Below, in pieces: positions 1-8,147 of a stretch of DNA of 64,000 nt. Origin of the DNA: JACDCA01 sp963810305 (GTDB taxonomy: Bacteria; Acidobacteriota; Vicinamibacteria; Vicinamibacterales; 2-12-FULL-66-21). The notes below the pieces were generated by a model, which saw only the letters and a list, made by a program, of their open reading frames with translations, was not told the origin of the DNA and searched no databases. The position numbers and the translations under genes were made by a program. Position 1 is the stretch's first letter, and every line of letters starts with the position of its first letter. The stretch is from contig CAWEMY010000010.1 of NCBI GenBank assembly GCA_963810305.1, positions 1-64,000 of the forward strand, written 5' to 3'.

Positions 1-129
1 CTCGATGAAGACGCGCAGGTTCGCCCGCGCCGCCTTCTGCCCGACGAACTCGTCCAGCGACTGCGGCCGGAGCGCCCGGTCGGTGTCCTCCGGCAGCTTC
101 TCTCCCCTCAGCGCAGGTTCCGACGCCAT
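1..129 (-). CDS. ruvB: RuvB Holliday junction helicase, N-terminal fragment
   Basis: Partial gene: the ATG is at 129 and the rest lies left of the window. The 43 visible codons read as the RuvB N-terminus, with RALRPQSLDEFVGQ and then K-A-A-R-A-N-L. RuvB is the AAA+ motor that drives branch migration with RuvA at Holliday junctions. It starts 5 bp after the ruvA stop, in the usual ruvC-ruvA-ruvB order. The cluster resembles alphaproteobacterial ruvCAB and probably does not belong to the same genome as the sequence beyond about 2165. Confidence 0.85.
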   Translation of the reverse strand, partial: MASEPALRGEKLPEDTDRALRPQSLDEFVGQKAARANLRVFIE

Positions 130-133
130 CGCC

Positions 134-800
134 CTACCCCTTCGGCGCCAGCGCCTTGAGCGCCCCGCGGATCAGCCCCGTCGCATCCTCCGCCGCCACG
201 CCCGCGATCGCCGCCACCGCCTCGCCCGGCCCGTAGCCGAGATTGACCAACGCCGACAGCGCATCCGCCTGCGCCTGCGCCCCGCCCCCCACTTCCCGCT
301 GGCCGCGGAAGCGGCTGCCCTGCCACCGGTTCGATCAGCGGTTCGATCGCCGGCTGCATGACGGGCGCCGCCCCGTGGGCGCCCATCGCGATCACGGCCG
401 GAGCCTTCGCCTTCAGCTCGAGCACCACCCGCTGCGCGATCTTCGGCCCGATGCCCTTGTCGCCCTTGCGGATCGCCGTGACGTCTCCCAGCCACAGCGC
501 CCGCAACCCCCTCGGTCCCGAGCGTGCCGAGGATTGCCAGCGCCGCCTTGGCGCCCACGCCCTGCACGGTCATCAGCAACCGGTGCCACTCCCGCTCCGC
601 CAGGGTGCGAAAACCGTAGAGCTGCATCAGGTCCTCCCTGACCAGCAGGTCGGTATAGAGCGCCACCGGCTCCCCGGGCGCCGGCATCGCCGCCAGCGTC
701 CGGTCCGGCAGCAGTGCACGACGTAGCCGACGCCGCCGGTGTCGATCAGCACGTGGTCGGCACCTCGATGGTCCAGCCGTCCGCTGACCTTGCCGATCAT
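134..800 (-). CDS. ruvA: RuvA Holliday junction-binding protein, frameshifted
   Basis: RuvA binds the four-way junction and loads RuvB. The start ATG at 800 gives MIGKVSGRLDH, followed by DTGGVGYVVHC, the typical RuvA N-terminal OB domain. The middle, with VQGVGAKAALAILGTLG (first helix-hairpin-helix) and KGIGPKIAQRVVLELK (second), and the C-terminus ending ALKALAPKG are each readable but lie in different frames, so at least three single-base indels are needed. Length matches a normal RuvA of about 220 residues. The ATG overlaps the ruvC stop (ATGA). The breaks look like sequence error near a contig end rather than decay, because family motifs are intact on both sides of each break. Confidence 0.8.
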
Positions 801-1303
801 GCGCCGGCACTCGCCAGCGCCGCCGCCAGCCGCCCGCGAAACCGCGCATGATGGGCATGGCAGAGCGCGATCGCCAGCGCGTCCGCCGCGTCCGGGCCGT
901 TCAGCGTCACGCCAGGGAACTGCACCCGCACCATGTGCGCCACCTGCGCCTTGTCGAGCATGACCGACGCCGACCACCACCTTCTTCACGGCGTTCGGCG
1001 CATACTCCGCCACAGCCAAGCCCGCCTGCGCCGGGACCAACAGCGCGATGCCGCGCGCCTGCCCGAGCTTGAGCGTGCCGGCGGCGTCCTTGTTCACGAA
1101 GGTCTGCTCCACCGCCGCCGCCTCCGGCATGTAGGCGCGCATCACCTCGGTCAGCGCCACATGCAGGCTGCAGAGCCGCGCCGCGAGGTCCTCGCCCGCC
1201 GAGCGGCAGACGCCGTTCGCCACGTGGCGGATGCGCGTGCCCTCCACGTCGACGACGCCCCAGCCGGTTCGCTGCAACCCTGGTCGATCCCGATGACGCG
1301 CAT
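797..1303 (-). CDS. ruvC: RuvC Holliday junction resolvase, frameshifted
   Basis: RuvC cuts Holliday junctions. The start ATG at 1303 gives MRVIGID; a missing C near 1282 would restore D-P-G-L-Q-R-T-G-W-G, which contains the first catalytic aspartate. The next stretch includes EQTFVNKDAAGTLKLGQARG with the second acidic residue. A second break near 960 interrupts the region that resumes as D-K-A-Q-V-A-H-M-V and the C-terminal D-A-A-D-A-L-A-I-A metal-binding motif. Total length (about 168 codons) is normal. First gene of the ruvCAB operon. Both breaks are probably indel errors. Confidence 0.8.
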
Positions 1304-1354
1304 TGGCTGTCCGTTCTCTGCTCTGTCGCCTCGTTCAACGACTGCCGCCTCTTA

Positions 1355-1369
1355 GCACGAAGAGCGAAC
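1355..1369. promoter_or_regulatory. possible LexA box upstream of ruvC
   Basis: On the minus strand this reads GTTC-N7-GTGC, one mismatch from the GTTC-N7-GTTC box of alphaproteobacterial LexA. It lies about 50 bp upstream of ruvC, and ruvCAB is often SOS-regulated. One mismatch in a short motif is weak evidence. I see no gene in the rest of 1304-1561. Confidence 0.25.
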
Positions 1370-1561
1370 ATCCGCCAAGGCCCGCGTGCGGCGCCCCTCG
1401 ATCGGCCGCCGCGCGACGCGCAGGCCGGCGATGTTGACGCACTTGCAGGAAACGCATGGCGGCATTGCAGAAATCGGGATTGTCCACAATCGGCGGCGCG
1501 CGCATATACCGCACGTCCCAGAGCGCCGGAACGCTGCTGGGGCTGCAAGGAAGACTTCGAA

Positions 1562-1780
1562 ATGTTCGCCCCCGTGCCTTCCCGTTCCGTCCCCCTGGGG
1601 TCGGTGACCACCTTCCGCGTCGTCTCGCTCGCGCAGCGCGCGCTCGATACGCTCCTCGTCTGGCACAATGCCCGCGCCACCGAGAGGACGCTGCGCCGCC
1701 TGTCCGACCGGCAGCTCGCGGACATCGGCTTGCATCGGGCCGCGATCGCCGACATCGCCGCCAACCTGGCGCGCGGCTGA
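1562..1780 (+). CDS. DUF1127 (YjiS-like) small protein
   Basis: 72 residues. The C-terminal half carries the DUF1127 signature: an amphipathic stretch, then RTLRRLSDRQLADIGLHR and an acidic-alanine end. These small proteins are abundant in Alphaproteobacteria and rare in Acidobacteriota, so the gene helps place this end of the contig. A ribosome-binding-like AAGGAAG lies just upstream of the ATG. Roles reported for members include RNA binding and phosphate or carbon stress, but none can be assigned here. Confidence 0.75.
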   Translation: MFAPVPSRSVPLGSVTTFRVVSLAQRALDTLLVWHNARATERTLRRLSDRQLADIGLHRAAIADIAANLARG

Positions 1781-1797
1781 CGCCGCGCCCATCCCGG

Positions 1798-2165
1798 TCA
1801 GCCCGGGCGGCGCAGCACCAGCGTGACCCACTCCCCGATGCGAACCGGCGTCTCGGGCCGGTAGCCCCAGGCGCCGAGGCAGACGGCGACCACGCCCGGC
1901 GCCTGCCGGGCCAGGATGCCCGACAGGATCGCCACGCCGCCCTCGGCGATGTGTCGCCATCTGCGGCGCCAGTCGCCGCAGCGGCGCCGCCAGGATGTTG
2001 GCGAAGACCAGGTCGTAGGGCGCCCCTGCGCGCAGCCTCGGGTGGCGGAACCCTGCCGCCGTCACGCAGGTAGTCGCGGGCCCCCGAGCCCGTTCGCGGC
2101 GACGTTCGCGCGCCGTCTCCGTGGCGAGCGGATCGATGTCGCCGGCGATGGCGCGCGCCGACCAT
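1798..2165 (-). CDS. prmA: PrmA ribosomal protein L11 methyltransferase, C-terminal fragment, frameshifted
   Basis: Reading from the junction near 2165 down to the TGA at 1798-1800 gives the C-terminal half of PrmA: GARAIAGDIDPL (SAM-binding acidic loop), YDLVFANILAAPL (the catalytic N-P-P-Y-like region of PrmA) and the end TLVLRRPG. The segments lie in different frames, so about three indels are needed. The N-terminal half is absent: sequence beyond about 2165 encodes another gene on the opposite strand. PrmA trimethylates ribosomal protein L11. The truncation coincides with the suspected assembly join. Confidence 0.7.
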
Positions 2166-2190
2166 ACCGACGCCGCCGCTCTTTTTGGCG
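2160..2190. other. probable chimeric junction
   Basis: PrmA-like coding on the minus strand ends here and dehydrogenase-like coding on the plus strand begins within about 25 bp, both inside conserved domains. No recombination site or mobile-element end is visible. Left of here genes look alphaproteobacterial, heavily frameshifted and without tandem repeats between genes; right of here genes look acidobacterial with such repeats at many gene ends. Confidence 0.7.
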
Positions 2191-2512
2191 ACATCGTCAC
2201 CGACCTCGGTGCGACCTTCCAGGGGGGGCTCGGCATGGCGGCCTCGGGCAATCTCCATCCCGGCCGGACGTCGATGTTCGAGCCGGTTCACGGCTCCGCT
2301 CCGAGGTTCGCCGGAAAGAACATCGCGAACCCCATTCGGCGCGATCTCGTCGATGGCGCTGCTGCTCGAGACGCTGGGCGCGAAGGACGAAGCCGCAGCC
2401 ATCGATGCCGCCGTCGCGCGAGCGGTGAACGAAAATCAGGTAACGTCGGATGTTGGTGGCACGCTGGGGACGCGGGAGGCTGGGGATTTCATAGCGCGGC
2501 TGTTCCCGCTGA
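2181..2512 (+). CDS. isocitrate/isopropylmalate dehydrogenase family, C-terminal fragment
   Basis: The fragment begins at LFGDIVTDLGA and continues GGLGMAASGNLHPGR, then FEPVHGSAP and AGKNIANPI. This is the conserved C-terminal catalytic and cofactor region of the decarboxylating dehydrogenases that include LeuB, isocitrate and tartrate dehydrogenases. An extra base near 2335 shifts the frame; the continuation ALLLETLGAKDEAAAIDAAV and then DVGGTLGTREAGDFIARLF is typical of the family end. A further small indel near 2500 would bring the stop to 2510-2512. The N-terminal two-thirds are missing at the junction, so the substrate cannot be assigned. Confidence 0.7.
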
Positions 2513-2530
2513 CGACGGGCCTGCGGCCTG

Positions 2531-2608
2531 CACGAAGACCGCGAAGCCACGAAGCCACGAAAGCAACTATGGCTTCGTGCTCTTCGAGGTCTTCGTGTTC
2601 TTCGTGCC
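2531..2608. repeat. CACGAAG inverted repeat element, copy 1
   Basis: The left arm (2531-2562) repeats CACGAAG and CCACGAAG with a period of 8-9. The right arm (2571-2608) is its complement in CTTCGTG units. The arms can pair into a long imperfect hairpin. Related copies lie at 26504-26585 and 28852-28940. It sits between the dehydrogenase fragment and the thiolase gene. Confidence 0.85.
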
Positions 2609-2661
2609 GAAAGGCCGTGGGCTCGTCCAGCGTGACTGGGGCAGCGCGACAGTGAGGACTG

Positions 2662-3843
2662 ATGAATAAGGACATTTACATTCTCGGGGGCGCGCGTACG
2701 CCCATGGCGGAATATGCGGGCAAGTTGAAAGACATTTCCGCGCTGGAGCTCGGCGCGATTGCTTCGCGCGCGGCGATGGAGCGTACCGGCGTGAAGCCGG
2801 ATGCTATTGACCACGTGGTCTTCGGCAACGTCCTGCAGACCAGCGCCGACGCCGTCTACGGCGCCAGGCATGTCGGTTTGAAGGCTGGGCTTCCGATCGA
2901 GGTCCCGGCGCTCACGGTCAATCGCCTGTGCGGGTCCGGCATCCAGGCGGCGGTCAGCGGCGGACAGATGATCCTCCTCGGGGAAGCGGACATCGTGCTC
3001 ACTGGCGGGATGGAGAACATGACGCAGGCGCCGCACGTCATTCGCGGCCTCCGCAATGGCCTGCGCCTCGGGCAGGGGCAGCTGGAAGATACGCTGTGGT
3101 CCGCGCTCCTCGATACGCATTGCGGCTGCACCATGGCCGGCACGGCGGAGAACTGCGCCGCGAAGTACGGGATCTCGCGGGAAGAACAGGATCGCTACGC
3201 CATTCGCAGCCAGCAGCTTGCCGACAAGGCGTGGAAGGAAGGGCGGTTCAAGGACGAAGTCGTCCCCGTCGAGATCAAGTCGCGTAAAGGCGTCGAGGTA
3301 TTCGCGCAGGACGACCACATGCGTCCCGATACCACGATGGAAGGTCTGGCGAAGCTGCCGGCAGCCTTCAGTAAGAACGGCTGTGTCACCGCCGGGAACG
3401 CCTCCGGGATCGTCGATGGTGGTGCCGCACTGCTTCTCGCGTCCGAAGCGGGCGTGAAGAAATACGGCCTTACGCCCCTCGCCCGTCTCACCCACTGGGC
3501 GAGCGTTGGCGTCGAACCAACGCTGATGGGGATGGGCCCATCACCCGCAACCCGGCTCGTGCTCGAGAAGGCCGGACTCAGCCTCGCCGACATCGATCTC
3601 ATCGAAGTCAACGAGGCATTCGCGGCGCAATACCTGTCGGTCGAAAAGGATCTCGGCCTGGATCGCGACCGCGTCAACGTCAACGGCGGTGCCATCGCGC
3701 TCGGACACCCGTTGGGGATGACCGGCACGCGGCTGCTCCTGACGCTGACGCTCGAGCTGCGCCGCCGCGGCGTCAAGCGCGGCCTCGCCACCGCCTGCAT
3801 CGGCGGCGGCCAGGGAATAGCAGCCATAGTAGAAACGTGCTGA
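2662..3843 (+). CDS. acetyl-CoA C-acyltransferase (thiolase)
   Basis: Full-length thiolase of 393 residues. Catalytic residues are visible: nucleophile C90 in NRLCGSGIQA, H349 in GGAIALGHPLG and C379 in ACIGGGQG. NEAFAAQ, typical of the family, is also present. It would condense two acetyl-CoA or, in the degradative direction, cleave 3-ketoacyl-CoA with CoA. The start ATG has a GTGAGGA ribosome site 5 bases upstream. The next gene is a 3-hydroxyacyl-CoA dehydrogenase. The pair could finish fatty-acid breakdown or ketoadipyl-CoA cleavage from the benzoyl-CoA genes 20 kb away, or serve acetoacetyl-CoA metabolism; sequence alone does not decide. Confidence 0.93.
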   Translation: MNKDIYILGGARTPMAEYAGKLKDISALELGAIASRAAMERTGVKPDAIDHVVFGNVLQTSADAVYGARHVGLKAGLPIEVPALTVNRLCGSGIQAAVSGGQMILLGEADIVLTGGMENMTQAPHVIRGLRNGLRLGQGQLEDTLWSALLDTHCGCTMAGTAENCAAKYGISREEQDRYAIRSQQLADKAWKEGRFKDEVVPVEIKSRKGVEVFAQDDHMRPDTTMEGLAKLPAAFSKNGCVTAGNASGIVDGGAALLLASEAGVKKYGLTPLARLTHWASVGVEPTLMGMGPSPATRLVLEKAGLSLADIDLIEVNEAFAAQYLSVEKDLGLDRDRVNVNGGAIALGHPLGMTGTRLLLTLTLELRRRGVKRGLATACIGGGQGIAAIVETC

Positions 3844-3918
3844 CGTGCGATGTGCGACGTGCGACGTGCGACGTGCGACGTGCGATGTGCGACGTGCCAC
3901 GTGCTGACGTGCGACGTG
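3844..3918. repeat. tandem heptamer GACGTGC
   Basis: About ten near-perfect copies of a 7-bp unit (GACGTGC, variants GATGTGC and CACGTGC) fill the gap between the thiolase stop and the ribosome site of the next gene. The unit contains the palindrome ACGT, so the tract can self-pair although only one orientation is present. Confidence 0.9.
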
Positions 3919-3931
3919 CTTGAGGAGAACG

Positions 3932-4779
3932 ATGGAGATAAAGACTGTCGGTGTGTTGGGCTGTGGATTGATGGGTTCCGGGATTGCGCAGGTGTGCGCG
4001 GCCGCCGGGTACAAGACGATCGTTCGCGAGGTTGAAGAATCCTTTCTGAACAAGGGCCTCGGCCGGGTTCAGAAATTCCTGAACGACGGCGTCGAGAAAG
4101 GCAAGGTCACGGCGGACGCCCGGGATAAAACCCTCGCCAATCTGTCGGGGACGACGAAGTTCGAGGATCTCGAGAATGCGGACCTGATTATCGAGGCGAT
4201 CATCGAGAACATCGACGAGAAGGCACGGACATTCGCGGCACTCGAAGCGGTCGTCGCCGAGCACACCATCCTGTGCTCGAACACCTCATCCCTGTGCATC
4301 ACCGAGCTGGCGGCGAAAACCAGGCGTCCGGACCGATTCGCCGGGCTGCACTTTTTCAACCCCGTACCGCTGATGAAGCTGGTAGAGGTCATCCGCGGCC
4401 TGACGACCAGCGACGAGACGTATCGGACGGTGTTCGCCTTCGCGCAGTCGCTCGGTAAGGAACCGATCACCGCGCCCGACAAGCCGGGATTCATCGTCAA
4501 TCGCCTGCTGGTGCCGTATCTCCTCGACGCGGTACGATCGCACGAACAGGGCCTTGGGACGGTCGAAGACATCGACAAAGGGATGAAACTGGGCACCGGT
4601 TATCCCATGGGGCCGTTCACGCTGCTCGACTTCGTCGGTCTCGACACGACGTACTACATCGCGAACATCATGTTCGAGGAGTACCGCGAGCCTGCGTACG
4701 CGCCGCCGCCGCTGCTCAAGCGGATGGTCCTGGCCGGGCGGCTCGGCCGCAAATCGGGCCATGGCTTCTATAGTACTGA
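3932..4779 (+). CDS. 3-hydroxyacyl-CoA (3-hydroxybutyryl-CoA) dehydrogenase, one-base deletion at the 3' end
   Basis: NAD-binding VGVLGCGLMGSGIA at the N-terminus, then the catalytic NTSSLCITELA and HFFNPVPLMKLVE, and the C-terminal GYPMGPFTLLDFVGLD. The family oxidises (S)-3-hydroxyacyl-CoA to 3-ketoacyl-CoA. The start ATG at 3932 follows GAGGAGAA (3922-3929); a TTG at 3920 lies upstream of the ribosome site and is unlikely. As given, the frame misses its stop and runs on out of frame across folE. Restoring one base at 4772-4773 gives G-F-Y-S-Y-stop at 4777-4779 and 282 residues, the same as the paralogue at 32621-33470. The long read-through is therefore an artefact of a deletion, not a fusion. 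Confidence 0.9.
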
Positions 4780-4781
4780 CC

Positions 4782-5339
4782 ATGCAGGACACGATTCGTC
4801 AGCTGCTCGAGAAAATCGGAGAGGATCCGTCGCGGGAAGGGCTGCTTGCCACCCCGCGCCGTGCCGAGAAGGCACTGCGCTTTCTGACCAGCGGATACGA
4901 AGCCGACGTCGACGCGGTGCTGAACAATGCACTGTTCACCGTCGATTACAACGAGATGGTGATCGTGAAAGACATCGACTTCTACAGTCTGTGCGAGCAC
5001 CATCTGCTCCCGTTTTTCGGCAAGTGCCACGTCGCCTACATCCCGAACGGGCGCGTAGTTGGTCTCAGCAAGATCCCCCGCGTCGTCGACGTCTTCGCGC
5101 GGCGTCTGCAGGTGCAGGAGCGGCTGACCAATCAGATTGCTGCGACGCTGCTCGAGAAAGTGAAGCCGCTCGGCGTCGGCGTAGTACTCGAAGCCCGGCA
5201 TCTCTGCATGTCGATGCGCGGCGTCGAGAAGCAGAATTCCGTCGCGGTCACCAGCGCGATGCTCGGAGCGTTTCGCAACGACGCGCGCACGCGATCCGAG
5301 TTCCTCGAGCTGATCAAGCGGCTGAACCCTGAACGCTGA
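4782..5339 (+). CDS. folE: GTP cyclohydrolase I
   Basis: 185 residues from the ATG at 4782. FolE converts GTP to 7,8-dihydroneopterin triphosphate, the first step to folate or biopterin. Zinc and active-site motifs are clear: SLCEHHLLPF with cysteine and histidine ligands, FGKCHVAYIP, and RHLCMSMRGV with the second cysteine. An in-frame ATG at 4761 would overlap the dehydrogenase end; 4782 fits the family start (MQDTIRQLL) and follows the restored hbd stop by two bases, so the genes are probably cotranscribed. The last codons (LNPER) are written in the CTGAACN heptamer repeat. Confidence 0.95.
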   Translation: MQDTIRQLLEKIGEDPSREGLLATPRRAEKALRFLTSGYEADVDAVLNNALFTVDYNEMVIVKDIDFYSLCEHHLLPFFGKCHVAYIPNGRVVGLSKIPRVVDVFARRLQVQERLTNQIAATLLEKVKPLGVGVVLEARHLCMSMRGVEKQNSVAVTSAMLGAFRNDARTRSEFLELIKRLNPER

Positions 5340-5414
5340 ACTCTGAAGGCATGTGTTCGGTGAGAGGCCGCTTCAGCCCAGGCCTTCAGTTCATAGTTCA
5401 TAGTTCATAGTTCT
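5323..5414. repeat. heptamer repeats CTGAACN and AACTATG in opposed arms
   Basis: The left arm (5323-5350) is four copies of a CTGAAC/CTGAAG heptamer and includes the folE stop. The right arm (about 5386-5414) is CTTCAG followed by three copies of TTCATAG and contains the stop and last codons of the convergent gene. The arms are partly complementary (CTGAAGGC with GCCTTCAG). It may act as a bidirectional terminator. Confidence 0.85.
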
Positions 5415-6193
5415 CGCCGACGCGCGAAATGTGCGCGTGGAGCTGGGCGACTCCGTCGGTCAGCGACGCCGGTCCCGGCTGCAGGATGTAGGTCGACTTG
5501 ATCTCGAAGATGTGACCGTTGCGGACAGCGCTCACACGGTCCCATCCCTCCCGCTCGACGATCGTTCTCGTCTTCACCGCCTTGCCGCACCAGGAGGCGA
5601 CGATGACCTGCGGATCCCGGCGCGCGACTTCGGCGGGGGCAACGATCCGCTCCCTGCCCAGACGAGCCGTTCCGCAGTTCAGGAAAAATCGGTTCGCCGC
5701 CGGCGACCTCGACAAGCTCCTCGACCCACTGAATGCCGGAGATGAGCGGATCGTCCCACTCTTCGAAGAACACGCGGGGGCGGACCGGCAGCCGCTGGGC
5801 ACTGCGTCGAATGTCATCCACACCCGTCTCGAGTTGAACTGCGAGCGCGGCAGCGCGGTCCCCGGCGCCGACGAGCGCACCGATCATGCGAATCGTTTGC
5901 AGGATCTCTGCGATGCTTCGCTGGTTGAACGTCATCACCGGATAGCCGCGTCGAATCAGCTCCGCCGAGATGTCGGCTTGCAGATCCGAGAACCCCAGCA
6001 CCAGGTCGGGCCGCAGCGCTTCGATCTTCTCGAATCTCGCATTGATGAACGCAGACACCTTCGGTTTCGACCGCGCCTCCGGCGGCCGCACCGTATAGCC
6101 GGAGATGCCAACGACACGATCTCCTTCGCCGAGCAGATATAGCGTCTCGGTCGTTTCTTCAGTCAGACAGACGATCCGCGATGGATAAGACAT
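5398..6193 (-). CDS. BtuF-like ABC transporter substrate-binding protein, one frameshift
   Basis: N-terminal RIVCLTEETTETLYLLGEGD and GISGYTVRP, then IEALRPDLVLGFSDLQ, fit the cobalamin/iron-siderophore periplasmic-binding family (PF01497). Translation breaks near 5665; the other frame continues RERIVAPAEVARRDPQVI and VASWCGKAVKTRTI, then RNGHIFEIKSTYILQPGP, to the stop at 5398. Corrected length is about 265. No signal peptide is visible, unlike classical BtuF, and no permease or ATPase gene adjoins, so a cobalamin role is only a family guess. The C-terminal E-N-Y-E-L is encoded inside the repeat. Confidence 0.75.
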
Positions 6194-6270
6194 TCCGTTT
6201 CCGTCGCTACGACTGCGCTACGCGAACGCGCTCCGCGTCCCGCATCCGCGCCCGCGCCCGCGCACCGCGT

Positions 6271-6279
6271 TGTTATACT
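6271..6279 (+). promoter_or_regulatory. extended -10 promoter, probably leaderless
   Basis: TG-T-TATACT: an extended -10 whose hexamer (6274-6279) ends 6 nt before the ATG at 6286. No good -35 is visible. A transcript starting about 6-7 nt after the hexamer would begin at or next to the A of the start codon. Confidence 0.55.
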
Positions 6280-6285
6280 TCGAGA

Positions 6286-6918
6286 ATGTGTCGAACGCCG
6301 GTCGTCATCGCTTGCGTGCTGCTGCTCTCCCTTGACGCAGTCAGCGCCCAACGCAAGCCGGCGCCGCGGAAGCCTGCCGCGCCTGCGCTCGTCACGGAAC
6401 CGGCGAAGGTCAAGTGTCCCGAACCGCTCGGCATTGGCGCCCGCACGTCGGCGTCGTACTGCTTCGTGCTGGCCGGCCGTGACCCGGCGCAGGGAGCCAT
6501 CGTCACCATCCCGAAACATGCCGGCGCGGCCACATTGATCTTCAACCTGCACAACCGTCACACCTATTCGGAAGAAGACATCCGGAGCGGTCGCGCGTTC
6601 GCGCAATATCGGGCGCAGATCGGTGTGCTGACGATGGCAGGGAAGCTGCTGGATCGTGGGGCGGTCCAGAGTGAGTTCAGAACGGTCCGCGATCTGTTCG
6701 AGCGGATCGGCGGCGGGGCCGGGCCCGGTGGCGTCAAAGCTGTCGCCCCGATCGGCAACGAAACCGTGATGGTCAGCATCCCTGCTGGAGTCACCGAGGT
6801 CAGTCTCCTCGGCGAACTCCTCGACGCCCGCACCTCGATCGGACGCGAGACTGAAACACCCGGCCGGCCGGTCGCGGTGGTAAGTAATGTGCAAGTGGAG
6901 TATCGGCGGGTGAAATGA
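6286..6918 (+). CDS. secreted protein of unknown function
   Basis: 210 residues. The ATG at 6286 gives a signal peptide (TPVVIACVLLLSLDAVSA, cleavage near AQR); the upstream in-frame extension from 6181 is arginine-rich low complexity and ignored. The mature protein has a lysine/proline-rich start (KPAPRKPAAPAL) and two cysteines (KCPEPLG and SYCFVLA), but no family I recognise. It is divergent from the BtuF-like gene and upstream of the YpdA-like reductase. Confidence 0.7.
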   Translation: MCRTPVVIACVLLLSLDAVSAQRKPAPRKPAAPALVTEPAKVKCPEPLGIGARTSASYCFVLAGRDPAQGAIVTIPKHAGAATLIFNLHNRHTYSEEDIRSGRAFAQYRAQIGVLTMAGKLLDRGAVQSEFRTVRDLFERIGGGAGPGGVKAVAPIGNETVMVSIPAGVTEVSLLGELLDARTSIGRETETPGRPVAVVSNVQVEYRRVK

Positions 6919-7072
6919 GGGGGCCGCTGTGCGCGGTTCGCTGTGCGCTGGCGCAGTGCGCGGGGCGCAGCGCGCAGGGCGGGCATCACCGAGCGCACCG
7001 CGGATCGCGCCGCGCATCGCGCACCGCAGCTTGCTTCGCACCGCGACCCCGCGCCCCGCGAACAACTGACTT
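6919..7072. repeat. GC-rich degenerate repeat tract
   Basis: 154 bp of short GCGC-rich words (GTGCGC, GCGCAG, GCGCACCGC) between the secreted protein and the YpdA-like gene, less regular than the heptamer tracts. I see no gene in it. Confidence 0.5.
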
Positions 7073-8074
7073 ATGCATACATTCGACGTCGTCATCGCCG
7101 GCGCAGGTCCCGCCGGCCTCGCTGCTGCCATTGCCGCTACCCAGCACGGTCTCGATCACTTCGTCATCGAGAAGGGGGCGCTGGTCAATTCGCTGCTCCA
7201 CTATCCCGTCGAGATGGTGTTCTTCACCACTCCGGAGCTGATGGAGATTGGCGGCATGCCCTTCACCAGTCCGAATGACAAGCCGACGCGGCTCGAGGCG
7301 CTCCGCTACTACCGGCGCGTGACGGACGTCTTCGGGCTGAAGATTGCCTTTGACGAGCGCGTGGTCGCGATTTCGCGTGACGAGACGCCGGCGACGCGTC
7401 GCTCGTTCATCGTGGACAGCCGGTCGGCGCGGGGCGTGCGGCGCTCGGTGCACGCCCGATCGGTGGTCATCGCCACCGGCGCGTACGACGTCGCCAACCG
7501 GATGGGCGTCCCGGGCGAAGACCTTCCACACGTCTCGCACTACTACACGCAGCCGCACCCGTTCTTCCGCAAGCGCGTCGTGATCGTCGGCGGCAAGAAC
7601 TCCGCGGCGGAAGCGGCGCTCGACCTGTTTCGCGCCGGCGCTTCCGTGACGATCGTCCATCGGCGGCCGGCACTCGGCGAGTCCATCAAGTACTGGGTCA
7701 AACCGGATATCGAGAACCGGGTCAAGGAAGGATCCATCGCGGCGCGGTTCAACACCACGGTGCGGGAAATCCGTCCAACCGAGGTGTTGGTCGAATCCGA
7801 GGGACGCCAGGATGTTCTTCCGGCGGACGCGGTGTTTCTCTTGACCGGTTACGGCTCGGACACCACGCTGCTGCAGGCCGCCGGCGTGGAACTCAATCCT
7901 GCAACCAACGGCCCCGTCTACGATCCCGCCACATTCGAAACCAACGTTCCCGGACTCTATGTCGCCGGCGCGATGGTTGCCGGCATCCAGAGCGGCAAGG
8001 TGTTCATCGAGAACGGACGTTTCCACGGGCAGGAAGTCATTCGGACGATCGTGCAGCGAACCCCACGGCTGTAG
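7073..8074 (+). CDS. YpdA-type FAD/NADPH oxidoreductase
   Basis: 333 residues, thioredoxin-reductase fold without a CxxC active site. The FAD motif GAGPAGLAA starts at residue 10, and the NADPH motif VVIVGGKNSAAEAALD lies near residue 170. VNSLLHYPVEMVFFTTPELM resembles YpdA (Bdr), the bacillithiol disulfide reductase of Firmicutes. YpdA-like proteins also occur in phyla reported to make bacillithiol. The C-terminal FAD-binding VPGLYVAGAMVAGIQSGKVF is intact. No bacillithiol synthesis gene (bshA-C) is in the window. The stop codon lies in the palindrome repeat that follows. Confidence 0.8.
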   Translation: MHTFDVVIAGAGPAGLAAAIAATQHGLDHFVIEKGALVNSLLHYPVEMVFFTTPELMEIGGMPFTSPNDKPTRLEALRYYRRVTDVFGLKIAFDERVVAISRDETPATRRSFIVDSRSARGVRRSVHARSVVIATGAYDVANRMGVPGEDLPHVSHYYTQPHPFFRKRVVIVGGKNSAAEAALDLFRAGASVTIVHRRPALGESIKYWVKPDIENRVKEGSIAARFNTTVREIRPTEVLVESEGRQDVLPADAVFLLTGYGSDTTLLQAAGVELNPATNGPVYDPATFETNVPGLYVAGAMVAGIQSGKVFIENGRFHGQEVIRTIVQRTPRL

Positions 8075-8147
8075 GGGCCGTTCGCGAACGGCCCTACACC
8101 GTCAGTCACGTAGGGGCCGTTCGCGAACGGCCCCTCCACCGTCAGTG
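8071..8147. repeat. two tandem copies of a 39-bp palindromic unit
   Basis: Each unit starts GTAG and contains the perfect palindrome GGGCCGTTCGCGAACGGCCC followed by ACCGTCAGT. The copies start at 8071 and 8110. They lie between convergent genes, and both stop codons (8072-8074 and 8142-8144) fall inside. Probably a bidirectional terminator or a REP-like element. Confidence 0.85.

Noticed and set aside
3844..3918. CRISPR array
   Set aside because: Seven-base units with no spacers; no cas gene in the window. The other tandem tracts were rejected for the same reason.
3920..5332. Long 470-residue protein fusing a dehydrogenase to extra sequence over folE
   Set aside because: The extra part is out of the folE frame and disappears if one base is restored at 4772-4773.
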